DNA from: Plutella xylostella
Taxonomy: Eukaryota; Arthropoda; Insecta; Lepidoptera; Plutellidae
Reading direction: 5' to 3'
Length of the DNA: 64,000 nucleotides
NCBI RefSeq assembly: GCF_932276165.1
Contig: NC_064011.1
Coordinates: 5,287,501 to 5,351,500, forward strand
Shown here in pieces: positions 11,581 through 23,600 of the stretch (position 1 is the stretch's first letter; every line of letters begins with the position of its first letter). Below the pieces are notes generated by a model. That model searched no databases. It saw only the letters and a list, made by a program, of their open reading frames with translations, and was not told the origin of the DNA. The position numbers were made by a program, and so were the translations under genes.

Positions 11581-12691
11581 AAAACTTAAAACTAGTTGGT
11601 ATACAACACTTATAAGCTTAATAATATAATATAATAATAATATGTAAGTATATGAGCAGAGCTAACTACCTACTTATCGCAGCCATGCATTAACGTCCCC
11701 TAAGTAATCATCAATTTTATAATAAGCTTTTTTACAGTGTTTCTCTTTGATGTATAAGTTAGCCCTTGTAACCGTATTAATAAAGAGTTGTCACCCCATT
11801 TAATAACAACTGTGACCTTTCTATCAACAAGGTTAGGACTTATCCCCATTACTCAACAGTATAAGCACCTATAGTATTATAATCTGTGTCATATCATAAT
11901 CCAAGGTCATACAACTCATCCCATTATGTATGAGACGACAGGTCCATACAAATAGGAGGAGGTGCATGTAGTTGTATGACTTAATACTTTGTAATACATG
12001 TACTCTTAATATGTATAAAATATAAGTAGATTCATTTCTTGACTCAATCATTTTGTATTGTTTAACTACATTAACCTTTTTAATTGTTCTCGTTCTCGTG
12101 TTGGTTATAAACACTGGAGTTGCGGGGTCATTAATCGACGAACAAACGAACGAGGATTGTGACGCGATCGGCACGCTTAATGCAACTAGATAGAGTCGTG
12201 TTTAGGGCTGCAGTTTGGCTTCCAGAAAGAGACCCTTATCCTTACTTTGTAAAAATTGTCGTTCATCAGAATATTTATAGGATGAATAAAAACATTTGTC
12301 TTTGACTTTGGCTCTTCCGAAGCTTCGGATCGCTGCGCTAACTAACACGGCTCTATCTTGTTCGCTCGTTGTTACTTAGTTTTTCGTCATATAAAATGAC
12401 CCTCATTCCATAGATTTCATAGAAATCACGAAGGTACATATTTTTGTAATAAGTATCAACAATAAATTCTTAGTAATTCGGTCAAGTGCGAATCAGTAAC
12501 TCGTTATGTGACTTAAGATGTTACTATTCAAAATACAAGAGGCTATAGGTATCAATTCATATTCAATTCACACTAAGTAGCCTGAGGCATTGTTTTCGAA
12601 ACCAAAAGTTATGTTATTGTTGTTTTTAAACTGGATTAGTGGGTTTATTGATGCAACTTTAACATAGTATTTTTATTAATATAAGTACATT

Positions 12692-12800
12692 GACGACCGA
12701 ATGGTGTAGTGGTTAGTGACCCTGACTGCTACGCCGAAGGCCCCGAATTCGATTCCTGGCCGGGTTTTGTTAAAAAGACAGATATTTGTACCAGGGTATC
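12692..12800 (+). mobile_element. tRNA-derived SINE (family A), degenerate head only
   Basis: The tRNA-like head begins 'gacgaccgaatggtgtagtg'. The B box is decayed ('gaattcgattcctgg') and only the start of the body remains. Confidence 0.6.
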
Positions 12801-13206
12801 AGGTGTTAAGATTTACTTTCAAAATGGCTTTTTTCATCCGAATGTTGTACAGTCCTATAACAGATGAGCAACTATTAAAGCATAATTATAATTAGATAGC
12901 TTAGTTTTATAATTTAATGCGAGGTACTAAATAAATTGGTCTATGGGTTAAAAAAAAGTATGATTGGCAAAATACAGCGACCGCTCTATATTTCAGTAGC
13001 GAGTCACGAACTGAGAGTAGATTAAGTAGGCGCACAGACAGAAGCGACATTACTTAAACTGATCTACAAAGAGCCACAGAATAATAAATAAATAAATAAT
13101 TAAATTCATTTATTCAAGTAACAAGACTCAGATATTGTTAGTAGACACGATTTAAATTAGTAACATTACAATAAAATGTTACAACTAATATAATAACTAT
13201 GTAGTA

Positions 13207-13345
13207 CCAGAAAGGCTGGCACAGGGTGTAATTAAGACATGACAAATGTTCTCCGTCGCGCTCGCTCTTGAGGCTGCGCGATGTGAGTGAGCGCGATGCA
13301 AAACTTTAGTCACATCTTTATTGCGCCCCGTGCTAGCCGTTCAGG
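13207..13345. repeat. MITE with inverted 'gcgctcgctc' core
   Basis: The centre pairs 'cgcgctcgctctt' with 'gtgagtgagcgcgatgc', and the flanks pair 'aggctggcacagggtg' with 'gccccgtgctagccg'. A better preserved copy at 35211-35337 is inserted into another MITE. A partial copy is at 24252-24320. Confidence 0.6.
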
Positions 13346-13418
13346 TATAGCTTAGATTATCATGTCGCAGATACAGTTGAGCGACCATTAAGCAACGGTA
13401 AAACTAAATTCATTCACA

Positions 13419-13522
13419 TAAAACTCTGGCGAAAAGTGGGTGCAGCAATGCACCTCTGCCTACCCCGCAAGGGAGTACATTAGTACAAGGCGTGAGTGCG
13501 TGGTTTTTTTTTTTTTTTTTTT
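13419..13522 (+). mobile_element. 3' part of a family A SINE with T-rich tail
   Basis: The copy starts at 'cataaaactctggcgaaaag', lacks the tRNA head, and ends 'gcgtgagtgcgtgg' followed by about 18 T residues. Confidence 0.65.
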
Positions 13523-13747
13523 TAATTTATTCCCACAGAAACCAACAAACGTTTTTTTAAAACGCGACGCTCACACCATTTTATAGCAAATAAATCAATA
13601 TTGTTCAATTCACAACGTCGAAAATTTAACAAAGATTAATAAAAAGACGTATTATATACTAAAAACGTTTAATTCTGAACACCGACTACTGAATGCATTA
13701 ATTCTAAATAAACATTTTTTAACGGACGCACGGACGGAAATGGAAAA

Positions 13748-13981
13748 TTAAAATTTGCGCCTGTCTTTTAAGGAGGACAATATACTCTCTGTTGAACACT
13801 TTGAAAGTTTTTTTTTTAATATTCTAAGGCCATTTGGATTAGTCACATCTACAGACTTATTACTCTTTGCCCCCGCGTGATCTCGATATTGCGTATGGAC
13901 TTTGCGCATCTTGAAGCCTCCAACGAATTTAACTACTCCCGACCAATCTTCTATAGCTTTTGAAAGTATGTCAGAACTCAA
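13748..13981 (-). other. unassigned 77-codon ORF
   Basis: This minus-strand ORF begins MSSDILSKAIEDW and is rich in Lys/Ser with a basic C-terminal half. Its codon composition looks more protein-like than neighbouring chance ORFs. No domain, splice partner or poly(A) signal is clear. It could be a remnant of a transposon protein or of a processed pseudogene. I do not recognise it. Confidence 0.25.
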
Positions 13982-14477
13982 AACCGTCCGTCCTTATATT
14001 AATGTGCCATTAAAACATTTATAACATAATTTGAGATAATCCCCTTTGGCGTTTAGGACATGTGCACGCATTAGGTTTGAACGGATGATGCGATTTTGAG
14101 TTTTGCAAGAAATTGCATTTATACAGCAGGTATACATGTGTGACCATAACAAAAAACAATGCACGAGCAATGAAAAAGTTCTTGTGATAATAGCATAAAA
14201 AATATTTTATACATGGTGTTATGGTCTAGTAAGGAAGGGCATAGATAACTCATAAGAAAACACTATGACTTTTGTTCAATGAAGTTTGAAGATCAGCTTT
14301 ACTAAAGTACCTACCTAACTAAAATGGTGTTGTGACTTTTTAGTATGTACGAAGTCGATTTTGTAACTTTTAACTGAATAACTTTGAAAAGTCGTGGAGC
14401 TATATTTGTTCAGAATGAGCCCCTGAATTACCCTCGTTTTATTTTCGTTTTACTATAATATATAATATATTTTTTTA

Positions 14478-14728
14478 TATACACACTCACACCTTGTACG
14501 AATGTACTACCTTGCGAGATAGGCAGAGGTGCATTGCTGCACCCACTTTTCACCAGTGTTATGTTAGTCCCAATGTAATAGGGGGCGGGACTATTGCCAT
14601 TTTACGGGCACATCCAAGACCCGAGAACAAATATCTGTGTTTAAACAAATATCTGCCCCGGCCGGGAATCGAACACGGGACCTTCGGCACAAGAGTCAGC
14701 GATGCTAACCGCTGCGCCATCCGGTTGT
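14478..14728 (-). mobile_element. tRNA-derived SINE (family A), minus strand
   Basis: A complete but diverged short-tail copy: the head at the 14728 side reads 'caaccggatggcgcagcggt' and the tail at 14478 is 'cacactcacaccttgtacg'. Confidence 0.8.
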
Positions 14729-14796
14729 CTTTCGGTTTACTATACTTACCATTTTTGCTACATATACATACATATAGTACAAACGAACATATACTG

Positions 14797-15003
14797 TACT
14801 AGCTGTTCCCGCGCGCTTCGCTTCGCCTTAAAAAGTTTTCCCGTGGGAATTCCGGGATAAAAAGTAGCCTATGTTCTTTCCCAGGGTCTAGACCGTATGT
14901 ATACCAAATTTTATTCAAATCCGTTCAGTAGTTTTGGCGTGAAAGAGTAACAGACAGACAGACAGACACAGTTACTTTCGCATTTATAATATTAGTTAGG
15001 ATG
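14797..15003 (+). mobile_element. Helitron-like repeat (insect type)
   Basis: The block runs from 'actagctgttcccgcg' through 'ttcccgtgggaattccggga' and 'gtagttttggcgtgaaagag', with a CAGA microsatellite, to 'tataatattagttaggat'. An almost identical copy lies at 21001-21207 and a diverged inverted one at 26799-27010. I recall this as a Helitron-like family common in Lepidoptera; that name is from memory. Confidence 0.6.
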
Positions 15004-15069
15004 TATTGTATAGTTATATACCGTCGCTCAAAATAGCCTACGTTTTTTTCCACAATAAAGTAAAAAATA

Positions 15070-15470
15070 TACCTACTCTCGCGAGCAATGAGAAAGTTCC
15101 AGTGACATACCTAGCACCAAATTACTCTTAAAAGTCCTAAAGGGAAAAGTCTAGCTTAATGACGCCGTCAACAGCGCATCAGAATATTAGGCCTGGGTCT
15201 CCTATTTTATGCTATATGCGGGGTCCGACTTTGGCGTAAACGTTTTGATCGTCGTATCTACGGCGTCTACGCGCCAACGTCGGCGTGTGAGGGTGACCGC
15301 ATCAGTACATTTCTATAGTGAGCATCGTGACGCGGCCTACGGCGTGACGCTGGACGCGACCTGCGGCGTAAATAGGAGACCCGGGCCTAACCAACTGAAA
15401 ACCTAAAATATTATTGTAATCAAAATGTCGGCATTTTGTAAGTAGAGCTTTTTCATTGCTCGTGAGTGTC
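15070..15470. mobile_element. MITE (CACTCACGGGCAATGAAAA family) split by a second MITE
   Basis: The outer arms match the copy at 2938-3165. The centre 'cagaatatta|ccaac' is interrupted by the palindromic element at 15190-15391. Confidence 0.7.
15190..15391. mobile_element. palindromic MITE (TAGGCCTGGGTCTCCTA ends)
   Basis: The terminal inverted repeats are 'taggcctgggtctcctattt' and 'aaataggagacccgggccta'. The GC-rich interior is also palindromic ('gacgcggcctacggcgtgac'). The TTA/TAA flank suggests a PIF/Harbinger-type target. A half copy lies in a cuticle-gene intron at 23436-23515. Confidence 0.7.
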
Positions 15471-15611
15471 TTTGAATGCAGTTTGTATTGTTACAAAATA
15501 AAAAAAAACTTATTCTTTCAGGAAAAAGCTCCATCTTCAGTATTAAGGTACTCTCGCTTCATTAAAACATCGCGAGGAATCCTGCACATCTAGATTCTAG
15601 ATGTGTACCCT

Positions 15612-16462
15612 AAGACCTGGTTCAGAAAGGTCGCGCGACCGTTGCGTCCCCAAGGTGCGTATCAACTCGCGAAATGACAATGGGCGTTTTGGGACCTATG
15701 TCCAATAAAGATGAGAGATACATCGTTGGATAGCTCTTTTCAAGTGAGCAAAAAAGTATTATGGCGACAAATCCGTATAAGTTGTCCATTTTGAAATATA
15801 TTCGTTGGAAGGAAGTCTTTTTCTATGGCATTGCACTCTCTCTCCCTGATGACAGTTAGGGCGTAATACACGTAAACACGTATTATTGAAATTGGAGAAA
15901 TTACTTTCAACTGGTTTTATTTACTGACATAATAAACAAATATAATATTATATGAAATATGATCATTTTGTTATAAAAATTAAAAATGAATGTGAAAAAC
16001 TAACAAAAACATTAAAATGACAGAAATAAAATATAAAAACTTTCAAGGTACGATTATTCTAATTGGACAGTAAATCAAGACTAGCGCTTCCGTTATTCAT
16101 ATTCTGCAAAAAAATACCTTTTCAACGACGTATCACTCATTTCTATTGGTGCTGGTCCCAGCTTCCATATATTGGTGCCCATCATCATTTGGGGTGGAAT
16201 TCAGTAGGAAACATGGAGTTGAAGGAAAAACGCTTTAGAGTTCGCTCGTTAACTGGTCGAAATAAGGTGTCCCTAGTATCTCGATTCGCGCGTATTTCGC
16301 GCGAGTCGAGAGTCTGGCGTAGTGCACGCGATTTACGCGCGTATTTTGAATTCGCGCGATGCTTGTGGAGGCGATGTATTGATGTCTAGTATCTCAACTA
16401 CGCGCGTATGAATTCGCGTGAAACGATTCGCGGCGAATTCGCCTCTTCTGAACCAGGTCTAA
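15612..16462. mobile_element. PIF-like non-autonomous element (GACCTGGTTCAGAA ends)
   Basis: The ends 'aagacctggttcagaa' and 'ttctgaaccaggtctaag' are inverted repeats flanked by TAA on both sides. The right part is dense in 'ttcgcgcg' motifs in both orientations. The 108-codon ORF inside (16063-16389) runs into these repeats and has no recognised transposase motif. Confidence 0.65.
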
Positions 16463-16744
16463 GTGCATTGTACTCATTCAAAAAACGGCGATACGGCACG
16501 CGGCCTATCATGTGAGTACCAATGTGACAGCGAAAAGCGGGTGGCTCACTTGCGAGTCACCTCTGACTACCCCTTGGAGGATTACAGTTGTTGAGCAAGC
16601 GTTCTATACCTTTGATGAATCATTTACTGCATAATTATTTCAAATATGTTAATTACTTTGACTATTTTAATATTTAATTTATTTTAATCATTTTTTATTA
16701 TTTTAATTAATGTGGTTTGACTACGAGTACATTTTTAATCTATT

Positions 16745-17075
16745 GATTCTATTATATTCTATTCTATTCTCTGTCGGGGTGTAAGTACCTGCACCTGGCT
16801 CTCTCGAATGGAACCTTTGTGCATATTCCCAGGGTCTAAACTGCCTTCCTAAGCTTGGACCATTTCCCACCACGCTGGTCCACTGCGGGTTCACATATCT
16901 AGCTAAATCTAGATATGCAGGTTTCCTCACAATGTTTTCCTTCACCGTAAGAGCGATGGTATACATTGTACTTAAATTCAGAAAAGAACTCATTGGTACA
17001 TGTCAGCGCCGGGATTCGAACCCGCATCTCTAGCGTGAGAAGCGGGCGCTTACCAGACTGAGCTACCACCGCTCT
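16745..17075 (-). mobile_element. tRNA-derived SINE (family C), minus strand
   Basis: The head on the minus strand reads 'agcggtggtagctcagtctg' (A box) with B box 'gggttcgaatcccggcgctg'. The body continues to 'cctgggaatatgcacaaagg' and 'gagagagccaggtgcaggta' and ends in an ATAGAATAGAAT tail. Body fragments of the same family are at 29797-29875 and 36465-36600. Confidence 0.75.
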
Positions 17076-17390
17076 TTGATGATTTGAATCTATTGATTAA
17101 AATTATTGTTAACATAATGAATATTATAGTTACTTATAATAAATATAATATTTGTAACATAGTCTACCGAAAATTTTGACGTGTAATGTAAAAACTTACT
17201 AATAATAATATGTTTCAATGTTTGAATGAGAATGTACGCATCTGTCTACGTATTTCAGTAAAAAGCTCACTTAAATATTTATGGTAAGTACTTTCCCTTC
17301 AAGAAGCATCGCTGGAGGCTCTACATGCCCACACTAAATGTAACTGGCTGAAGACCTTACAAATTTCCTCTAATCTCGCTCGCCACAGTA

Positions 17391-17426
17391 TATAAAAGCC
17401 CTAGCCGAGATTGACTAAACATCATT
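17391..17426 (+). promoter_or_regulatory. core promoter of the pro-resilin-like gene
   Basis: A clear TATA box (TATAAAAG, 17391-17398) lies about 31 bp upstream of TCATT (17422-17426), an arthropod initiator-like motif. The implied transcript start leaves about 250 nt of 5' UTR before the ATG at 17676. A TATA-box promoter suits a strongly induced, stage-specific cuticle gene. Confidence 0.75.
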
Positions 17427-17675
17427 CGCATCTTCACCGCTTATGAGTTAACAGCTCTTACAACTAGATCTGTTAACACGTTCAGTGACAGTAGATAACT
17501 TAACACTTTGACGGCCGCGAATTTGTTAATTTTATATTTATTTATTTATATCGTATCTAAAGTTCGTTATAGCATGACAGTTTGGTGAAGAAAAATTGTG
17601 TTGTGTTTTGTTAATTGGAAGAATAATTTAGACTTGTGTTTAGTTTTGGCCGTTTTGGATCAGTGCGGGTGCAAA

Positions 17676-20600
17676 ATGAAGGTAGGATATGGTTTAAGGA
17701 TTTAAATCATTTGAAATAAGTAAAGAATTGGGATGTTATAAGTTGTTTAGTGAAATTACTTATGGTTGTATGTGTTAAAATTATGAGGTGCTTATATAGT
17801 TAGTGACTGACTGCTATGCCGAAGTCCCGGGTTCGATCCACCGACAATATTCGGGGTCTAAATGTGGAGATTATGCATTTACTTTGATGATTACATGGGC
17901 TTTAGTCTTTAGTTTACAGGGTACAAATACAGGGTGGTCTTGTAAGTCATGGTCCAAAACAACATGGTGATACAGATTACCAGCAATCAATTAGACTACC
18001 CTTGTACAGCCAGCAAAAAAGGTACAGGGTTGCCCTAACCTAGAAATGATATTTAGGGCCACTTGCACCAACATATTAAATCTGGATTTAGTGTTAAATC
18101 TCGATTTATGCCATAAATTTATACCTATGGACTGATGTTTCTTAAATCGAGATTTGACAATAAAATAATAATAATATTTTACTATGGATACTTAGCACTT
18201 ACTTTACTATGTATATTTTTCTCGCTCTTATCAGAGCTGGTTCGGCAAAATATGAAAAATTAAGCGCTTATAAGTTTCCAGCATCATTTCTGTACAGGGC
18301 TTTACTCATTATGTACTTACTCAAATTCTGTTAATTATGTGTTTCTTTTATAATTTTCAGATCGTATTAGCGTGTACAATGCTGTTAGCCGTTGCCATAG
18401 CGGAGCCGCCTGTAGATAATAGGTAAGTAAAACATTTTGTTATCTTAGAATTAAATAAATAATCAACTGAATGGTGTAGTGGTTAGTGACCCTGATTACT
18501 GAGCCGAAGGTCCCGGGTTCGGTTCCCGGCTGGGGCAGATATTTTTGTTTAAACACAGATATTTGCTCTCGGGTCTATAGTTAAGTTGCCGTAAAATGGC
18601 AATAGGCCCGCCCCCGATTACATTGGGATTGGGACTAACATAACACTGGCGAAAAGTGGGTGCAGCAATGCACCTCTGCCTACCCCGCAAGGGAGTACAT
18701 TAGTACAAGGTGTGAGTGTTTGTTTTTTTTATAAATAAATAAACAGTGAGGAAAGAATCTCTTTCCCGCAATTTTGCCTTCATTTTGTTTGTGATGAAAA
18801 TGTCGTGTCGTAGTTTCCTATAATTTTGATGACAGAATGGTGTAGTGGTCATTGACCCTGACCATTATTCCGAAAGTCCCAGGTTCGATTCCCAGCCGGG
18901 ACAGATATTAAATTTGTTATCAGGTATTGGATGTTATAATTTTAAAATATAAATTATATCATATTAATGGAAATCCATTGATATCCATTAATATTTGATT
19001 TTGTAAAACTTTATTTTATCATAATAAACACGAAAAATACACAAAATATTCCGCCAAACTGTTAAAACAGTTACAGAACTCTCATTATAACTACTTACTT
19101 ATTTATTTATTGGTAAAGGAATACAAACAGTACACAATCATTTTTAAACTATAGATACATAGGTCTTATTCTAGTACTTGTACCAGTTATATGTATTCAC
19201 AACATTTGCCAAAACTTCCTATATCTAAGAACTAAGTTTTAAGTTAGGTGTGTTGCTAATTTAACATAATATTAAAATATTTACTGGTAATATCTATTCA
19301 CTACTAAACTTACATGCTATAATAAGATTAGGTACATCGCAACAGTTAAAAAAAAAAAAAAACAGTAGTACAAAGCGGCCAAGGCACACAGATATCATTG
19401 GGGGAGGTCTGTGGACGTCCTATGGCTGAGATGATTATGATGATTAATATAATTATATCTATCTAAGTATCTGGGCTCTGCCTAGTTTGGGATCAGATGG
19501 CCGTGTTTGAGATGTCCCCATCATTATTACTTACTTCCTGTACTCTTTTAAGTACTTCAACGCTTATCGTGCTTATTCTTTCATTTCTCTATAACAATAA
19601 TATTATAATAACATACTTCTTAAACGTCTATGTTTTATGTTCAGCTTAGTACCAATTTCTCCATAGACGGTTATCTAACCGACCAGGGATTGGTTATCAA
19701 TTATACGTCATCTCCATATAAAATTCTTGAAAGATGTGTCATAAGTCAACCACTAATACCTGTTTATGCTCTAACCGACAATGGAGAAATTGGCACTTAT
19801 TCTTTAATTTCTCTATTATTTTTTATTTTTATTTTACTTTTTATTGAAAATTCAACAGCGTTACATTATATAAATTAATGCTAAGTACAAACAAAAACAG
19901 AAAGGCTAATAACAGGATTCACTGTAAGATTACTATAACAACTTAACAACACATTTCCTCTTCGCTTATCTTCCTATTCCCGCCAATTCCAGATATCTTC
20001 CGCCCCAGCAAGGCGGCTACCGAACCACCAATCAGGACAGCTTCGCGCCGCCCGCCCAGACCTACGGCGCGCCCGCCCCAGGAGTGCAGAGGCAGACCGA
20101 CGCTGTGTTCAGGTACAACCTAGGGATACTACTTCCCTTGAGTAGCAATCAACACTTAGGGCCACTTGCACCAACAAATTAAATCTAGATTTAATGTCAA
20201 ATCTCGATTGAAGTATTTATTTATTTTATAAAACTTATACTATCATTACAGAGTAACCTAATTCGATAGCAAGCTCAATTTTATTATAATTATAATTAAT
20301 TTTAACAATGGCAAATCACATACATAATAATACAATAAAAATTAAGTAACGTCAGTCCATTTAAATTTATGGCATAAATCGAGATTTGAGACTAAATCTA
20401 GATTTAATTTGTTGGTGCAAGACGCCCTTAAACCACATCGCTTGTCAGTTAATTCTGACCTTATTTGAATCTGACAGATACTTGATAGCTACTTTAATGT
20501 GACGGGTGTGGTACGGTAACTGAGCTGTGCAGCGAGCACAGGATTCGATACTATTTTCGAATCTACACGAAGGGTCACTTTTACCAAACGCTAAACGTAT

Positions 20601-23600
20601 TTCAATCAAATTTTAAATACATTTTGTACTAACTGACCGACGTATGACAGGCTGCTAAATACGTTTAGCGTTTGGTGAAATTCCACCTAACATATGGAAA
20701 AACAAATGTCACTTTTGGAACTAACTTTGCCTTACATTTTGACAGTGACAGTTGACGATACGCAACGTAAACGGAGGTTCGAAACTTGTGCTCGCGACTC
20801 AGCTTCTAGAAAAATGGTACGCCCGTGCCCCCAGATAAAGAACAGTCGTTTCCAGCCAGAGCTTACATTCTCATGTCACAGTCCATTATGCAACTGTTCC
20901 GAAACTGGATTGATTGACACAAAAGTCTCAGAAAAGATTTTGAAAACGCGACGCTCACGCCATTTTAATGCAAATGAATTGATATTGTCTTATATTACTT
21001 ACTAGCTGTGCCCGCGAGCTTTGCATCGCCTCAAAAAGTTTTCCCGTGGGAATTCCGGGATAAAAAGTAGCCTATGTTCTTTCCCAGGGTCTAGACCGTA
21101 TGTATACCAAATTTCATTCAAATCCGTTCAGTAGTTTTGGCGTGAAAGAGTAACAGACAGACAGACAGACACAGTTACTTTCGCATTTATAATATTAGTT
21201 AGGATTAGGATTAGGATTCTTTTTAACCGTAATTCCATTAAACCCTTCTCCACAGATCTCAGAACCGTCCATCCTCATCGTACGGAACCCCCGCGCAGGC
21301 CCGGCGCCCGTCCAACCAGTACGGACCCCCTGCACGACAAAGCCAGAGGTAAGTCAATAATCCTAGCTTATACCTTGTAAAATAGTAGTAGTAGTAGTAG
21401 TAGTATAACTTTATTGTAAATAAAACACTTAAATAACATTTAATACTTAAAATCTATAATACAATAAGGGTGGCCTTATCGCTAAAAGCAATCTCTTCCA
21501 GGCAACCCTAAGAGCTAAGAGAGACAATTTTGCATATAAATAAATGAGGAAGTTGTACAAAAATATAAACACTAAAGACAAAAGAAATTAAAACCTACTT
21601 ATTTTATTAATAAATACTTAAATACATACATAAAAATTAATAAATAAAAAATATAACATGAGTTTTATTACAAATCCATACATTTGCCTTGTATGGACAG
21701 GTCGATAATGAAAATAGCATAAGTACGAGTATTATAAAGTTAGTAAGTAAAAAGTAAAATAGCATTTATTGCCAAAAACAAATGAAACCTACTACATAAA
21801 TACTTAATTCTACAGTAAAAACTAAACACATAACATTTTTAACAAGGACAGTAACTAGACTTAACATAAGAGTTATAAAATAGGTAACTAGGTACCTCAG
21901 TTCTAGCAAATGGCATCATGCTCAGCAATGTCGACTGAAAGCTTGTTTCAGAACGACGATTATCACTTCGACTAAGCTAAAAATAAGCATAATATTAAGG
22001 TAAATGTCCCAGTAGTTGACACAATTGTGACAATAACAAAAACGTTGTTAGTTGGAAAAACTTTTATTACGAAATCAGGCGGCAAGTAAGTTACAAATTT
22101 TGGTAAATCAGTATTCTATCTAAATTATTTCCTTACAACCAGGTATCTAATAAAATGTTTTTTTTACCATTTTCCGAGAAAATTCAAACAGTCTCAAAAT
22201 ATACCAATAATTGATAGGAAATTTTTCACTTTGCCCAGTAATTGACAAAGTAATTTTACATTCTGTATTCCAGTAATTGATAAGAAGTCATCAACAAAAA
22301 AAATACAAAGTATTAAAAATCTGTCATAGCAAAAGTAAAGTAATTTTCATACATAAAAAGATTAAACATTTTACACGTCTTCGCAATATATTTTACGCAT
22401 TAACGTTACTTGATAGGGGTTATCAATTACTAGGTATTTGATTTTTTCTTGTCCTAGTAGATGATACTCGTCACAAACAAGTAAATATAATAAAAATTGG
22501 TAAAAGAAGCATGAAACAGCGAAGTAACTTTACATTCAAAGGTAATAAAAACAATACTTACCCGTGAAACGCCATAAATCAACTGCAATATCGTACCGGC
22601 GAACACTCCGAGCTTAGTTATTCAATTTACTAAACATAAGAAATCGCGTTGAATCAAACGGCTGCGCACGAAAAAAAAATTAACGTAAAATTTAATCGAT
22701 TGCAAAAATTGACAGAAGTGCGTTTAAAAACTGAATTACTTTTCTTATTATTCAACCATAAAGTTGAAACTATCAATTACTGGGACCCTATCAACTACAG
22801 CGACATTTACCTTATACAGTAAAGGTAGTATTGCAACAGAGTTAAATTGTATCAGTGACATATGCATTATAAAACTTGTTTAGTATTCGACGGGTTCATT
22901 CATAAACCTACGGAAACGACACTAATAAAAATCCACCCTAAAACTGGTTTAATTTACAAAGTGTATAAAATAACATCCATCTAAACATTGCAACTTAATT
23001 AACCATAATCATCTCTCCATTTTCAGCAGGCCATCAGCACAATATGGAGCGCCGTCTCGGCAGCAAAACGCTCCGTCCAACCAGTATAACGCACCATCAA
23101 GCCAGTACAACGCTCCGTCCAACCAGTACAACGCTCCGTCCAGCCAGTACAACGCTCCGTCCAGCCAGTACAACGCTCCGTCCAGCCAGTACAACGCTCC
23201 GTCCAGCCAGTACAACGCTCCGTCCAGCCAGTACAGCGCACCGTCTAGCCAGTACAACGCACCGGAGCCTTCGCAACAATATGGTGCCCCGTCTCAGGTG
23301 AATTATTAGTCAAAATAAAATAAATAAATTAGTTTTTTTTTATCAAATACATTAAGTAATTGTCCATTGGGCATAGCCACAATTGCCAAAAAAATTCACT
23401 TCAAGTAAATGCGGCGGGGCTATAATTTACGCGTTAGGCCCGGGTCTCCTATTTACGCCGTAGGTCGCGCCCAGCGTCACGCCGCAGGCCGCGCCACGAT
23501 GCTCACTATAGAGTGAGATAAGTCAGCTGCAAACATAATACTGCCGAATCAAGTTTCTAACTGACAGATGTAGGTATATCGCGCAAAGTAGGTATGGTTA

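Noticed and set aside
11869..12174. 101-codon minus-strand ORF
   Set aside because: Low-information sequence overlapping a MITE family fragment; no domain or splice evidence.
23067..23255. Regular 21-bp repeats as a CRISPR-like array
   Set aside because: The units are directly adjacent with no spacers and encode resilin-like heptads in a eukaryotic gene.
23009..23301. Highly repetitive proteins in three other frames and on the minus strand over the heptad array
   Set aside because: A 21-bp repeat leaves all frames open. Only the plus frame joined by splice sites to the signal peptide and RR-2 domain makes sense.
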